A stretch of DNA of 64,000 nucleotides, taken from the NCBI GenBank assembly GCA_026005135.1, contig BPKM01000006.1, forward strand, positions 62,001 through 126,000. The letters are read 5' to 3'. The position numbers and the translations under genes were made by a program. The notes below the pieces were generated by a model, which had not been told where the DNA came from, made no database searches, and was given only the letters and a program-made list of their open reading frames with translations. This document shows, one piece after another, positions 31,109 to 41,136 of the stretch (position 1 is the first letter of the stretch; every line of letters starts with the position of its first letter). This DNA comes from Leptospiraceae bacterium (GTDB lineage: Bacteria > Spirochaetota > Leptospiria > Leptospirales > Leptonemataceae).

Positions 31109-31671
31109 AAATTATAGTTTTTATGGGACCACCAGGAGCAGGTAAGGGTACACAGGCAAAAAAGATTTGCGAAACACTAAATATACCACAAATATCTACA
31201 GGAGATATTTTAAGAAAAGCAATTCAGAATGGGACAGAACTTGGCAAATTAGCGAAAAGCTATATAGATAAAGGAGAATTAGTACCTGATTCTGTTGTTA
31301 TAGGGATTGTCGAAGAAAGAATTAAACAAGATGATTGTAAAAATGGTTTTTTATTAGATGGATTTCCAAGAACAATAAAACAGGCAGAAGAATTAGATAA
31401 ATTATTAGAATCTTTAAATAAAAAAATCAATATTGTTATCAATTTAGATGTACCAGAAGAAGAAATAGTAAAACGTTTATTAAATCGTGCTAAAATTGAA
31501 AATAGAACAGATGATACAGAACCAGTAATAAGAAATAGAATGAAAACTTATTTAAAACAGACCTATCCATTAATTCAATATTATGAAAAAAAAGGGTTAT
31601 TAAAAAATATTAATGGTTTAGGTACAATAGAAGAAATAACGAAAAGTATAATGAATGTAATCCAAAATTAA
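31105..31671 (+). CDS. adk: Adenylate kinase, short-LID form
   Basis: 188 residues. The P-loop is [10 protein letters not shown], followed by [10 protein letters not shown] and DGFPRT. The LID region is the short type ([17 protein letters not shown]), without the zinc-binding insertion. The enzyme interconverts ATP + AMP with 2 ADP. Its ATG overlaps the secY stop. In many genomes map follows adk; it is absent here and infA comes next. Confidence 0.98.
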   Translation: MKIIVFMGPPGAGKGTQAKKICETLNIPQISTGDILRKAIQNGTELGKLAKSYIDKGELVPDSVVIGIVEERIKQDDCKNGFLLDGFPRTIKQAEELDKLLESLNKKINIVINLDVPEEEIVKRLLNRAKIENRTDDTEPVIRNRMKTYLKQTYPLIQYYEKKGLLKNINGLGTIEEITKSIMNVIQN

Positions 31672-31714
31672 AGATGACAAATAAAAATATATAAAAAAAC
31701 TGGATCATTACAAT

Positions 31715-31933
31715 ATGCCAAAAGAAGAACCAATAGTAGTAGAAGGAAAAGTAATAGAAAATTTACCGAATGCAATGTTTAGAGTAGAATTAGATAATGG
31801 GCATAAAGTTTTAGCACATATATCTGGAAAAATGAGAATGCATTATATAAGAATTTTACCAGGGGATAGAGTAAAAGTAGAATTATCACCTTATGATTTA
31901 ACAAGAGGTAGAATTACTTATAGAGTCAAATAG
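31715..31933 (+). CDS. infA: Translation initiation factor IF-1
   Basis: 72 residues, an OB fold. [39 protein letters not shown] and the end [11 protein letters not shown] identify IF-1, which occupies the A site during initiation. The N-terminal [11 protein letters not shown] is conventional. Between adk and rpmJ. Confidence 0.98.
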   Translation: MPKEEPIVVEGKVIENLPNAMFRVELDNGHKVLAHISGKMRMHYIRILPGDRVKVELSPYDLTRGRITYRVK

Positions 31934-31965
31934 ATATATCATAATAAATTAACGAGGTATAAAAT

Positions 31966-32079
31966 ATGAAAGTAAGAGCATCTGTAAAAAAAATATGTAA
32001 TCATTGCAGAATAATTAGAAGAAAAGGTGTAGTTAGGGTAATATGTAAGAATCCTAAGCATAAACAAAGACAAGGATAA
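31966..32079 (+). CDS. rpmJ: 50S ribosomal protein L36
   Basis: A 37-residue gene. The zinc-binding set is C11, C14, C27 and H32 (motifs [26 protein letters not shown]), so this is the cysteine-containing form. An ACGAGGTATAAAAT RBS lies upstream. It falls exactly between infA and rpsM as in other bacteria. Confidence 0.96.
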   Translation: MKVRASVKKICNHCRIIRRKGVVRVICKNPKHKQRQG

Positions 32080-32093
32080 ATTGGAGTAAAAAT

Positions 32094-32462
32094 ATGGCAA
32101 GAATTGCTGGAGTTGATTTACCAAAAGAAAAACGTGCAGAAATAGGTTTAACATATATATTTGGAATAGGTCGTTCAAGAGCACAAAAAATTTTAGATTC
32201 ATTAAATATAGATAGAAATAAAAAAATAAAGGATTTAACTGATCAAGAAATAGCCGCAATAAGGGATTTTATTGATAAAAATTATCGTGTAGAAGGTGAT
32301 CTAAGAACAGAAATAAATTTAAATATAAAACGTTTGATTGAAATAGGTTGTTATCGAGGACTTCGACATAGAATGGGTTTACCAGTTAGAGGACAGAGAA
32401 CTAAAACAAATGCACGAACAAGAAAGGGTGCAAGAAAAACAATACCTAATAAGAAAAAATAA
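32094..32462 (+). CDS. rpsM: 30S ribosomal protein S13
   Basis: 122 residues. [20 protein letters not shown] and the [11 protein letters not shown] helix-hairpin-helix are followed by [20 protein letters not shown] and a basic tail. S13 contacts P-site tRNA and the 50S central protuberance. TTGGAG RBS. Confidence 0.98.
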   Translation: MARIAGVDLPKEKRAEIGLTYIFGIGRSRAQKILDSLNIDRNKKIKDLTDQEIAAIRDFIDKNYRVEGDLRTEINLNIKRLIEIGCYRGLRHRMGLPVRGQRTKTNARTRKGARKTIPNKKK

Positions 32463-32477
32463 AAAAGGAGCTAATTA

Positions 32478-32849
32478 ATGGCTACGAAAAAAAAAGAAAA
32501 ACGTAATGTTCCTAGTGGAAGAATATATATAAATGCAACATATAATAATACTGTAATTACAGTTACAGATGAACAGGGAAATGTTATTTGCTGGGCAAGT
32601 GCTGGACAATCTTTTCGTGGAACAAGAAAATCAACCCCTTATGCAGCACAAATTACAGCAAAAGAAGCAGTTCAAAAAGCAAAAGAATATGGTTTACGAG
32701 AAGCAGATGTATTAATTAAAGGACCTGGCTTGGGAAGGGAATCTGCTATAAAAGCAATTGCTGCAGAAGGAATAAAAATAAGAATGATTAAAGATATTAC
32801 ACCAATTCCACATAATGGATGTAGACCACCGAAAAAAAGGCGAGTCTAA
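32478..32849 (+). CDS. rpsK: 30S ribosomal protein S11
   Basis: 123 residues. Markers are [54 protein letters not shown] and the final [14 protein letters not shown]11 forms part of the platform near the mRNA exit. The next gene should be rpsD in the usual order, but rpoA begins only 39 bases later. Confidence 0.98.
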   Translation: MATKKKEKRNVPSGRIYINATYNNTVITVTDEQGNVICWASAGQSFRGTRKSTPYAAQITAKEAVQKAKEYGLREADVLIKGPGLGRESAIKAIAAEGIKIRMIKDITPIPHNGCRPPKKRRV

Positions 32850-32888
32850 TTTTATAACGAAATATTGTTCCACAACGAGGATTAAAAT

Positions 32889-33881
32889 ATGAGAGTATTA
32901 TTAAAACCGTTAAAAAAACCTAAAGAAATCATATACGAAACTTTGGAAAATCAACCAAATTATGGTAAATTTATTATACAACCTTTCGAAAGAGGTTTTG
33001 CAACAACAATTGGAAATGCATTAAGAAGAACATTATTATCTTCTATAGAAGGAAGTGCAATTACAGCAATAAAGATAGAAGGTGTAGAACATGAATTTAC
33101 TTCTATTCCGGGAGTATTTGAAGATGTTACAAGAATAATTTTAAATTTAAAAAAAGTGAGGTTAATTTACGAAACTGAAAATAAAGATGAACCAAAAGTA
33201 ATTCATATAGAAAAGAGAGGTGCAGGATTATTTACAGCTGGAGATTTAGCAATAGATTCTTCTATACAGATATTAAATCCAGATTTAGTAATTGCTACAT
33301 TAAATGAAGATGCTGAATTAATAATGGATTTACAAATTGAACGCGGTAGAGGTTATGTTCCAGCAGAAGCATTTAAAAAAAATATAGAAGAAATAGGAAC
33401 TATACCAATTGATGCATTGTTTTCGCCGATTCAAAAAGTAAATTTTACAATAGAAGAGTTAACAAAAGGTACAAGGAATGAATATGAAAAATTAATACTT
33501 GAAATTTGGACTGATTCTTCCATAAAACCAGAAGATGCATTAGGACAGGCAGCGAAAATATTAAAAGACCATCTAATAAAATTCATTAACTTCGAAGAAA
33601 CAATAGAAGAAGATGAAGAATCCGAATTACCAGAAATTGAAGAAACATTAAAACAAAATTTAGAAAAACATGTAGAAGAATTAGAATTCTCAGTTAGAAC
33701 CTTATCATTATTAAAATCCTTAGAGATAGAATATGTAATAGATTTAGTTAAAAAACAAGAAGATGAATTTCAAAAATCAAAACATTATTCACAGGAATGT
33801 ATTGAAGAAATTAAAGAAAAATTAAGAAATTTAAATTTAGAATTAGGTATGAAAGATATTCCATTTGTAAGAGAATCATAA
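32889..33881 (+). CDS. rpoA: RNA polymerase alpha subunit
   Basis: 330 residues. The N-terminal dimerisation domain has [40 protein letters not shown] and [13 protein letters not shown]; a late piece is [14 protein letters not shown]. An acidic linker (about residues 235-260, [13 protein letters not shown]) leads to the alpha-CTD with [20 protein letters not shown]. The C-terminal domain contacts UP elements and activators. Directly after rpsK, without rpsD. Confidence 0.98.
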   Translation: MRVLLKPLKKPKEIIYETLENQPNYGKFIIQPFERGFATTIGNALRRTLLSSIEGSAITAIKIEGVEHEFTSIPGVFEDVTRIILNLKKVRLIYETENKDEPKVIHIEKRGAGLFTAGDLAIDSSIQILNPDLVIATLNEDAELIMDLQIERGRGYVPAEAFKKNIEEIGTIPIDALFSPIQKVNFTIEELTKGTRNEYEKLILEIWTDSSIKPEDALGQAAKILKDHLIKFINFEETIEEDEESELPEIEETLKQNLEKHVEELEFSVRTLSLLKSLEIEYVIDLVKKQEDEFQKSKHYSQECIEEIKEKLRNLNLELGMKDIPFVRES

Positions 33882-33902
33882 TTAATATAAGAGAGGAAAA
33901 AA

Positions 33903-34484
33903 ATGAGAAAGGGAAATAAAACGAAAAAGTTAAATCGAGTTACATCACACAGAAAAGCAATGTTAAGAAATATGGCAACAAGCCTTTTGGAACATGAACA
34001 AATAATTACTACAAGAGCAAAAGCAAAAGCCTTGAAACCATTTGTAGAAAGATTAATAACTCGTGCAAAATATAATTTAAATGATGAATTAACACCAGAA
34101 AAGAAATTACATAATAAAAGATATGTAATGAGATTTATAAAAAATAGAAAGATTGTAGTTAAATTGTTTGATGATATAGCAAAAAGAAATCAAAATAGAA
34201 ATGGTGGTTATACAAGAATAATACATTTACCAGAAAGAAAAAGTGATAGTGCAAAAATGTCAATTATAGAATTAGTAGAAAAACAAAAAGTAAAACGTAT
34301 TCCAAGAAGAGAATTAAGAAAACAACAAGAATTACAGGAAAAAGAAACTTTAGAAACATTAACGAGAAAAAAACAGAAAAAAGAAAACGAAGTAACACAG
34401 GCTAAAAAGAAACAAGAGAAATGGTATCATAGATTTAAAATAGGTAAAAAGAAACGAGAAGAGAAAGAACAATCTGAATCATAA
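33903..34484 (+). CDS. rplQ: 50S ribosomal protein L17 with long C-terminal extension
   Basis: 193 residues, against the usual 115-135. The core (about residues 1-120) has KLNRVTSHRKAMLRNMATSL, EQIITTRAKAKALKPFVERL and GGYTRIIHLPERKSDSAKMS. The remaining ~70 residues are Lys/Glu/Arg-rich and probably helical (KQQELQEKETLETLTRKKQK). L17 lies near the tunnel exit, so the extension may reach the nascent-chain side. It ends the alpha cluster, directly before a terminator. Confidence 0.97.
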   Translation: MRKGNKTKKLNRVTSHRKAMLRNMATSLLEHEQIITTRAKAKALKPFVERLITRAKYNLNDELTPEKKLHNKRYVMRFIKNRKIVVKLFDDIAKRNQNRNGGYTRIIHLPERKSDSAKMSIIELVEKQKVKRIPRRELRKQQELQEKETLETLTRKKQKKENEVTQAKKKQEKWYHRFKIGKKKREEKEQSES

Positions 34485-34505
34485 GCGCTATTGCGCTTTT
34501 TTTAT
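34483..34505 (+). terminator. Intrinsic terminator after rplQ
   Basis: The stem AAGCGC/GCGCTT with four-base loop TATT is followed by a T-rich run (TTTTTATTT). It overlaps the rplQ TAA and ends one base before the convergent Rrf2-family stop. It closes the ~30-kb ribosomal block. Confidence 0.9.
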
Positions 34506-34925
34506 TTAGATATAATACATTAAAGAATCATCGTTATTTTCCATTTTATTCATAAAATCTACTAAATTAATAGAAAGCATATCTTTAATTTTATTATCTA
34601 TTTCTTTCCAGAATAAACCTGCATCACCCTGAACAATATCACTTTTAGGATCAATTATACTTAAATTCCCTTCTAAACATTTTAAAATATCGTATAAAGT
34701 AATTGTTTCTGGTGGTTTAGATAATTTATATCCACCTTCTGCACCACGTATACTAATAACAAGACCACATTTTCTTAAATTATTTATTATCTGTTCTAAA
34801 TACTTAATGGGTATATTTTGCCTTTCAGAAATTTCTCTTGATTTAACAAGAGTATTGGAATTATAATATTTAACCAGATCAATCATAATTTTAATTCCAT
34901 ATCTTCCTTTACTTGTAATCTTCAT
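34506..34925 (-). CDS. Rrf2-family transcriptional regulator (CymR-like)
   Basis: 139 residues from the ATG at 34925 (an upstream TTG is less likely). The winged-helix domain has MKITSKGRYGIKIMIDL, SREISERQNIPIKYLEQI and the wing RGAEGGYKLSKPPETITLYD. The three-cysteine cluster used by IscR/NsrR for an Fe-S centre is missing; only two separated cysteines occur (KCGLV, KCLEG), so an Fe-S sensor is unlikely. CymR-like cysteine or sulfur regulation is one possibility. It diverges from the bamA gene with a 185-base gap. Confidence 0.8.
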   Translation of the reverse strand: MKITSKGRYGIKIMIDLVKYYNSNTLVKSREISERQNIPIKYLEQIINNLRKCGLVISIRGAEGGYKLSKPPETITLYDILKCLEGNLSIIDPKSDIVQGDAGLFWKEIDNKIKDMLSINLVDFMNKMENNDDSLMYYI

Positions 34926-35110
34926 TAAAACCAAAAAAAATTAATTTAATGATTTTTAAAGTAATAATTAAATTTATATAAAATTATTCTAACACTGATT
35001 ACAAAAATATATATAATAAAATATGTTAAATAATTTATAGTTGCCTGTTAAACATTCAAATAAAACGTGTATAAGAAATTATCAGGATATTACAGGATAT
35101 AATATAAAAA

Positions 35111-38100
35111 ATGAATTCTAATTATATAAGCTATATATTAAAGTTAATTTTTTTATATTTTTTAATAATTTATTTTTTACCAGTAGAATCAAGAATTCAG
35201 GATTATATTGGAAAAAGAATTATTTCAATTCGAATCTATGGTTTAAATAATGTTTCTGAATTTGATGTAAGGGATGAATTACCATTTAAGGAAGGATCAA
35301 TCTTAAAAGAAGAAGATCTAAATTTAGCTGTTCAAAATTTATATAATACAGGTAATTTTGAAAATGTAAGGATTTTTGCAAAAATTATAAATGATAACGA
35401 AATACAAATAAATATAGTTTTAAAAGAATTACCACGAATAGAAGAAATAAAAATTATCGGAGAAGAAGAATTATACGAAGCAGATTTAAAAACGCTATTA
35501 CCATTTAAAGAAGGTGATGTCTATAATCCACAGGATGTAAAAAATGGTGTTGATGTTTTAAAAACAAAATATTTAGAAGAAGGTTTTTTTCTAGCAAATA
35601 TTTGGTATAAAACAGAAATAAAAAATGAAAGTGTAATTGTAAAATATTATATAGATGAAGGCAAAAATATACCAATTGCAAAAATTAATATTATTGGCTT
35701 AAAACATTTAAATCCAAATGAAATTATTGATATATTAGAACAAAAAGAAGAAGGCTTATTCGAAGATGGAATTTTTCAGGAATCGAAGTTTGAAGAAGAT
35801 AAATTTAGAATTATTGCTTATGCTAAATCGAAAGGATATGTAAATGCAGAAATTGATCCAGAAGGAACAGGTTATGAAATTCGTTGGCGTAATCCAAAGA
35901 AAAAAGAAGAAGGTAGAGTAGTAATAATAACCTATAAAATAAATGAAGGAGATATCCGTTATTTTGGTGGTTATTCAATAGAACATGATCCTCTTTATAT
36001 AAACAAAGAATTAAATCCTCCTGAAAGAAAAAATAAAGAAAAAATTCGCCCAATTTATGAGCCAGAAAAGTTATTAAATATGCTGGAATTTCAACCCGAC
36101 AATGCTGGTGACATTTTTGACGAAACAAGATATTTTCGGGATAGAAATACATTACAACAAGCATATTCAACACAGGGTTATGTATTTGCTCAAATTCAGC
36201 CATATTATACAAACTTTCCTTTAACAAAAGAAAATATAGAAAAATATAAATCCTGTAAAGATATTAAAGCTCCTCAGACAGAAGAAGAAAAAACCTGTAA
36301 AAATATAGCAAATAGTTTAGATCTGGAAAAATTAGAAAATATATTAAAAGAAGATCCATCAAAAGAAGGAATCATATTACGACATGTACATTTTGTAATT
36401 AGAGAAAATAATAGAGCTTATATAGAAAATATTATCATAAAAGGAATGAAAAAAACAAAAGAAAAAGTAATACGAAGACAACTTCTGATTAAGGAAGGAC
36501 AATTATTTAATTCTGCTCTTGTAGAAAAAAGTAGAGAAAGAATTTATAATTTAGGTTATTTCAAGGAAGTAAATTTAGAAATGAGACCTGGTTCTGATGA
36601 TAAAAAAATGAATTTGATAATTAGTGTAGAAGAGCAGCCAACAGGTACTATTACAATGGGGGGAACTTATGGAACCCAATCGGGATTCTCTGTCTTTACA
36701 GAAGTAGGAGAAAATAATTTATTTGGAACTGGACAAAGATTATCTGGAAAGTTACAGTATGGTCCAACCGTAAGAACTATTAGTGTTTCCTGGACAGAAC
36801 CATGGTTTTACGAAGAATGTGATAATATAACAGGACGATATTGGTTTTTTAAACAAAAATCATTCGATGAAGCCTCAGATTTTAAAACATTATTATTATT
36901 AATTGAAAATTTTAAAAATGAAAATCCAACACTTGCGACTTCTTTAGAAGTGGCTATTAAAGATGAATTAAAAACAAAAGACTTTTCAGAAATAAAAGAA
37001 GTTTCTATAGAAACCTTAGATAAATTAAAATGGAGAATTCGAAGAAAGTTATATGGTTTTGTTTCGAAAGAAGAAAAATGCTATCGTAGTGTTCCAAAAC
37101 CATGGTCATTATCTTTATATGCTGGATATAGTTCTCAACGTTTAGAAACTTCCGCATTAAGTGTAAGTAATGATCCATATGATTTATATGAAAGTGCTTT
37201 TTATGATTATAATGCTTTTTCACTTGGGGTTGGTGTAGGCCATGCATTGGGAATATATTGGTCTCATTACCATAGATATTCACCTACCTGGTCAACAATA
37301 ACAAGACCAACTGCATTATCAGATAATTCTGTAATTCAGAGAAGTAACTTAGGATGGCAATTTAAATCCAGCTTGACAAATGGAATTTCTTATAGTTCTA
37401 TTGATAATTATTTAAATCCTACACGTGGTTCAACTATGGATTTATCTATAGAAACCGTAGGACAATTCTTAGGTGGAGACGACCATTTTAATAGATATAA
37501 ATTTGTATTCACCAATTATCAGAGATTAGGAGATTATACGTTTGGTGGATTAATTCGCAATAATAAACTTCAACGTTGGGCAATAACTTTAGAAGCGAGA
37601 ATATCTTTAACTTTTACTCACGAAACTACACCTTATAATAAAAAACAGAATAAAGAATCAAATCCCTATTTAGAGAGAAGTGATCGTTTATTTCTTGGTG
37701 GATACGAAACAATAAGAGGATATGATTATGGAAATGATAGACAATTTCCACAACCATGGTATCAATTTGGAGGAGTTAATCATTTATTATTGGGAAGTTT
37801 AGAATTACGCTTCCCTATTGAACCAACAACTCTATGGTTTGTTATGTTTTTAGATGCAGGTGGTGGTTATATTAATTTAGGCGAATTAACAGGAAATGAA
37901 AAAGAGTATGTTGAAAATTATAAAGAAAATGTAAGAAAACTTTTCGAAGGAAGAACAATTACAGATATTTATTTAACTGAAAAATTTGATACAATTCGAA
38001 ATGCTCGTTATTTTTATGAATCTCGAACAGATTGGAATGATCCCAGTCGATATGTTTTATCTCAGAGAAATGTTGCTTTAGATCGATTATTATATTCTGT

Positions 38101-38248
38101 TGGAATTGGTTTAAGAGTCCAGATCCCGGTATTACCAATAAGATTATTTTTAGCTCAAAAACGATATTATAAAAAAGGACACCTTCTACCAATACCAAAA
38201 GATGATAAATATAATTTTGTCTTTGGTATTGGAGATTATAGATTTTAA
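35111..38248 (+). CDS. bamA: Outer-membrane assembly factor BamA (Omp85), enlarged
   Basis: 1,045 residues, versus about 800 in E. coli. An N-terminal hydrophobic segment (residues 8-24) is followed by repeated POTRA domains (about 30-500; e.g. IISIRIYGLNNVSEFDVRDE, PRIEEIKIIGEEELYEADL, AYIENIIIKGMKKTKEKVIR). The C-terminal barrel shows GEQNNLFGTG-type strands (VGENNLFGTGQRL) and the ETIRGYDYG motif of the L6 loop. An insertion of about 90 residues follows the SWTEPWF strand end, containing two cysteines. BamA folds and inserts outer-membrane barrels. The next two genes, for lipid A transport and phosphorylation, probably share its transcript. Confidence 0.93.
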   Translation: MNSNYISYILKLIFLYFLIIYFLPVESRIQDYIGKRIISIRIYGLNNVSEFDVRDELPFKEGSILKEEDLNLAVQNLYNTGNFENVRIFAKIINDNEIQINIVLKELPRIEEIKIIGEEELYEADLKTLLPFKEGDVYNPQDVKNGVDVLKTKYLEEGFFLANIWYKTEIKNESVIVKYYIDEGKNIPIAKINIIGLKHLNPNEIIDILEQKEEGLFEDGIFQESKFEEDKFRIIAYAKSKGYVNAEIDPEGTGYEIRWRNPKKKEEGRVVIITYKINEGDIRYFGGYSIEHDPLYINKELNPPERKNKEKIRPIYEPEKLLNMLEFQPDNAGDIFDETRYFRDRNTLQQAYSTQGYVFAQIQPYYTNFPLTKENIEKYKSCKDIKAPQTEEEKTCKNIANSLDLEKLENILKEDPSKEGIILRHVHFVIRENNRAYIENIIIKGMKKTKEKVIRRQLLIKEGQLFNSALVEKSRERIYNLGYFKEVNLEMRPGSDDKKMNLIISVEEQPTGTITMGGTYGTQSGFSVFTEVGENNLFGTGQRLSGKLQYGPTVRTISVSWTEPWFYEECDNITGRYWFFKQKSFDEASDFKTLLLLIENFKNENPTLATSLEVAIKDELKTKDFSEIKEVSIETLDKLKWRIRRKLYGFVSKEEKCYRSVPKPWSLSLYAGYSSQRLETSALSVSNDPYDLYESAFYDYNAFSLGVGVGHALGIYWSHYHRYSPTWSTITRPTALSDNSVIQRSNLGWQFKSSLTNGISYSSIDNYLNPTRGSTMDLSIETVGQFLGGDDHFNRYKFVFTNYQRLGDYTFGGLIRNNKLQRWAITLEARISLTFTHETTPYNKKQNKESNPYLERSDRLFLGGYETIRGYDYGNDRQFPQPWYQFGGVNHLLLGSLELRFPIEPTTLWFVMFLDAGGGYINLGELTGNEKEYVENYKENVRKLFEGRTITDIYLTEKFDTIRNARYFYESRTDWNDPSRYVLSQRNVALDRLLYSVGIGLRVQIPVLPIRLFLAQKRYYKKGHLLPIPKDDKYNFVFGIGDYRF

Positions 38249-38261
38249 GTTTATATAAAAT

Positions 38262-40148
38262 ATGAAAAATAAAAAACCAGCTATTTTAAGATTAAAGCAA
38301 TATATCTTAAAATATAAGATTCGTATTTTATTAGGTATTTTTTTTGCGTTAATAGCATCACTATCAAACTTATTTTCTTTAACCTCATTTGTTCCAATTT
38401 TTAATGCTATTGGCTCGGATAAAAAAATAAAAGTTATAGAAATAGGACCAGAAGAGAAAAAAATTTATGAAAAATTTAAAAAAAATTTAGAATTAGAATC
38501 TTATGAAAAACTTTATGTTAAATGGGTAGAAATTAAAATAAAAATAAATCAATATTTTGAACCTTATGATAATAAACAGACTGTTTATAAAATTATTTTA
38601 TTTATAATTCCTGTTTATCTTTTAAAGATGCTTTCTTTAACAGCATCAATTTTCTTTCTTGGAACAGCTGGTTTTTATGCTACAAGAGATTTAAGAAATG
38701 ATTTATACGAAAAACTTAATAGATTAAATTTATCATTTTTTGAACAGGAAAGAACAGGTTATATAATGAGTCGAGTAGTAAATGATGTTCATTTGATTTC
38801 TCGTTCTATTTCTGTAGAATTTCAGGAAGCAATAGTTAATTTTTTTTATATTATTACTCATCTTGCTTTATTGATATTTATTTCCTGGAAAATGTTAATT
38901 ATAGTATTAATTGGTGTTCCTATTTTGATGACACCTGTTAATAAATTTGCATTAAAAGTTAAAAAAGCAGCCAAAAACCAGCAAGAAAGATTGGCAGATT
39001 TATTAACCCATTTACAGGAAATTATTTCTGGTATCAGAGTAATTCGAGCATTTTCGATGGAAGATTTTGAAGAAATGCGATTTAATTTGATAAATGAAAA
39101 ATTATATAAAGATACATTTAAAGGTCATTATTATCATCAGGTTGGTCCAGCCATAACAGAACTTGTAGTTACAGTTGTAGTTTTATTATTTTTATCCTGG
39201 GGAGCATACGAAATAACTCAGGGAGAGCTTACAAAAGGGCATTTTTTTACTTTTTTCTTTACATTAATGTTTATAATGAGGCCATTAATTCAAACATCTG
39301 TAATGTTGAATTTATTGGGAATTGTTGGTGCTGCATCAGAAAGAATTTTTGAAATTTTTGATAATAATAATGAATTTCAATTACCCGAAAATCCTATAAC
39401 ATTTAAAGGATTAAAAAAATCAATTCAATATAATCATGTTTATTTTACTTATCCTACGAAACAAAAGGGTGATTATGTTTTAAATGATATTAATATAGAA
39501 ATTAAAAAAAATCAGGTTATTGCATTAGTAGGTGAATCTGGTGGTGGAAAATCAACTATAGTAGATTTATTAATGCGATTTTATGATCCAATTAAAGGAG
39601 AAATTTTAATAGATGATATTGATTTAAGACAATATAATATTTTTGATATACGTAAAAAAATTGGTATTGTTTCACAAAATGTATTTTTATTTAATGCTAC
39701 AATAAAAGAAAATATTACTTTATTTGATGATACAAAAACAGATGAAGAAATCATAAACGTTTGTAAATTGGCTTATGCGCATGATTTTATTGAAAAATTA
39801 CCTCATGGTTATAATACTCTTGTAGGAGAAAGAGGGGTAATGTTATCTGGTGGTCAAAGACAAAGAATAGCTATAGCTCGTGCATTAATTCATAATCCAG
39901 AAATTATAATTTTTGACGAAGCAACAAGTGCATTAGATAATGAAAGTGAAAAAATGGTAGAGAAAGCAATTGAATCTGCTATAAAAGATAAAACTGTTAT
40001 AATGATTGCTCATAGATTTAGAACAATCTATAAAGCAGATAAAATTTATGTAATAGAAAAAGGAACTATTTTAGAAGAAGGTACCCATCAGGAATTAATC
40101 GAAAAAAATGGTTATTATAAAAAGTTATATGAATTACAATTTTCCTGA
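38262..40148 (+). CDS. msbA: ABC transporter, MsbA-like lipid A flippase
   Basis: 628 residues. An N-terminal exporter membrane domain (six helices, about residues 15-335) with the coupling region LNRLNLSFFEQERTGYIMSR is fused to a nucleotide-binding domain (about 385-625). That domain has Walker A GESGGGKST, signature LSGGQRQRIAIARAL and Walker B IIIFDEATSALD. A large loop after TM1 (residues 50-110) is unusually long. Context between bamA and lpxK supports lipid A-core export, but a general lipid exporter is possible. It overlaps lpxK by 20 bases. Confidence 0.85.
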   Translation: MKNKKPAILRLKQYILKYKIRILLGIFFALIASLSNLFSLTSFVPIFNAIGSDKKIKVIEIGPEEKKIYEKFKKNLELESYEKLYVKWVEIKIKINQYFEPYDNKQTVYKIILFIIPVYLLKMLSLTASIFFLGTAGFYATRDLRNDLYEKLNRLNLSFFEQERTGYIMSRVVNDVHLISRSISVEFQEAIVNFFYIITHLALLIFISWKMLIIVLIGVPILMTPVNKFALKVKKAAKNQQERLADLLTHLQEIISGIRVIRAFSMEDFEEMRFNLINEKLYKDTFKGHYYHQVGPAITELVVTVVVLLFLSWGAYEITQGELTKGHFFTFFFTLMFIMRPLIQTSVMLNLLGIVGAASERIFEIFDNNNEFQLPENPITFKGLKKSIQYNHVYFTYPTKQKGDYVLNDINIEIKKNQVIALVGESGGGKSTIVDLLMRFYDPIKGEILIDDIDLRQYNIFDIRKKIGIVSQNVFLFNATIKENITLFDDTKTDEEIINVCKLAYAHDFIEKLPHGYNTLVGERGVMLSGGQRQRIAIARALIHNPEIIIFDEATSALDNESEKMVEKAIESAIKDKTVIMIAHRFRTIYKADKIYVIEKGTILEEGTHQELIEKNGYYKKLYELQFS

Positions 40149-41124
40149 AAAACAATATTCCTTATTAGAAAAAATTTATTTATATTTTCATAAAAAAGTA
40201 TTCGAAAATAGATTAAAAAAGCAAATTTATTTAGATGATAAATTTATTATATCCATTGGTAATATAACCACTGGAGGAACAGGAAAAACACCTTTAACGA
40301 TATTTTTAGCAGATTATTTTTTAAAGCTTAATAAAAAGGTTTTAATCTGTCTACGTGGATATAAAGGATCCTTTAAAGGTGATTTATTAGTTTCTGATAA
40401 AGGAAAAATTTTTACCACACCATATATTTCTGGCGATGAACCATATTTGATTGCCTTTAAACTTATTGAAAAACAACATACAAATTTTAAAGTTGCATGT
40501 GGAAAAAAACGTCAAAATTTAATAGAAAAATATGGCAAAGATTGTGACATTATTTTACTTGATGATGCTTTTCAAAATCCCTTAATAGCAAGAAATAAAG
40601 ATATTGTCCTAATAGATGTTAATGATAATCCAGATAATATAAAATTAATTCCAATTGGAAAATATAGAGAACCAATAGAAGCTCTTTTAAGAGCAGATAT
40701 AATTGTTTTAACAAGAATTAAAGAAAATCAAGAAAATTTAAAAAAATGGGAAGCTATCATTAATAAATTAAATAAAGCATATTTTAAATCCGAACATATC
40801 AAAGAAGATATAATACCCCCATTAAAAGATAAAAATGTTATTTTAATAAGTGGTATTGGTAATCCAGATTCATTTATTAAAGCAGTCGAAAAAGAAAATA
40901 TAAACATTATTAAGAAGTATATTTATAAAGATCATCATTCTTTTACAAATTTAGAAATTCAAAATTGGTTAAAACATAAAAAGCCTATTTTATTAACCGA
41001 AAAAGATTGGGTTCGTTTATTATATAATCCTATTTATTTACAAAATAAAAGTTATTTTTATCGCTTTGTTATAACGATTAAAATTTATTCATTAAATCAA
41101 TTTATAGAGCAGATCTATTCTTAG
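40129..41124 (+). CDS. lpxK: Tetraacyldisaccharide 4'-kinase LpxK
   Basis: 332 residues from the ATG at 40129 (an in-frame TTG at 40108 is possible but lies deep in the upstream gene). A Walker A-type motif sits in GNITTGGTGKTPLTIF near residue 48. Family segments ICLRGYKG, SGDEPYLIAFKL, DIILLDDAFQNP and LIPIGKYREPIEALLRADI follow. LpxK adds the 4'-phosphate of lipid A at the inner membrane. It confirms an LPS-making organism and excludes LPS-lacking spirochaetes such as Borrelia and Treponema. Confidence 0.93.
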   Translation: MNYNFPEKQYSLLEKIYLYFHKKVFENRLKKQIYLDDKFIISIGNITTGGTGKTPLTIFLADYFLKLNKKVLICLRGYKGSFKGDLLVSDKGKIFTTPYISGDEPYLIAFKLIEKQHTNFKVACGKKRQNLIEKYGKDCDIILLDDAFQNPLIARNKDIVLIDVNDNPDNIKLIPIGKYREPIEALLRADIIVLTRIKENQENLKKWEAIINKLNKAYFKSEHIKEDIIPPLKDKNVILISGIGNPDSFIKAVEKENINIIKKYIYKDHHSFTNLEIQNWLKHKKPILLTEKDWVRLLYNPIYLQNKSYFYRFVITIKIYSLNQFIEQIYS

Positions 41125-41136
41125 GAGGAAAATAAT

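Noticed and set aside
34926-35110. Divergent promoters between the Rrf2 and bamA genes
   Set aside because: TATAAG at 35070 exists, but the -35 candidates are weak or wrongly spaced on both strands.
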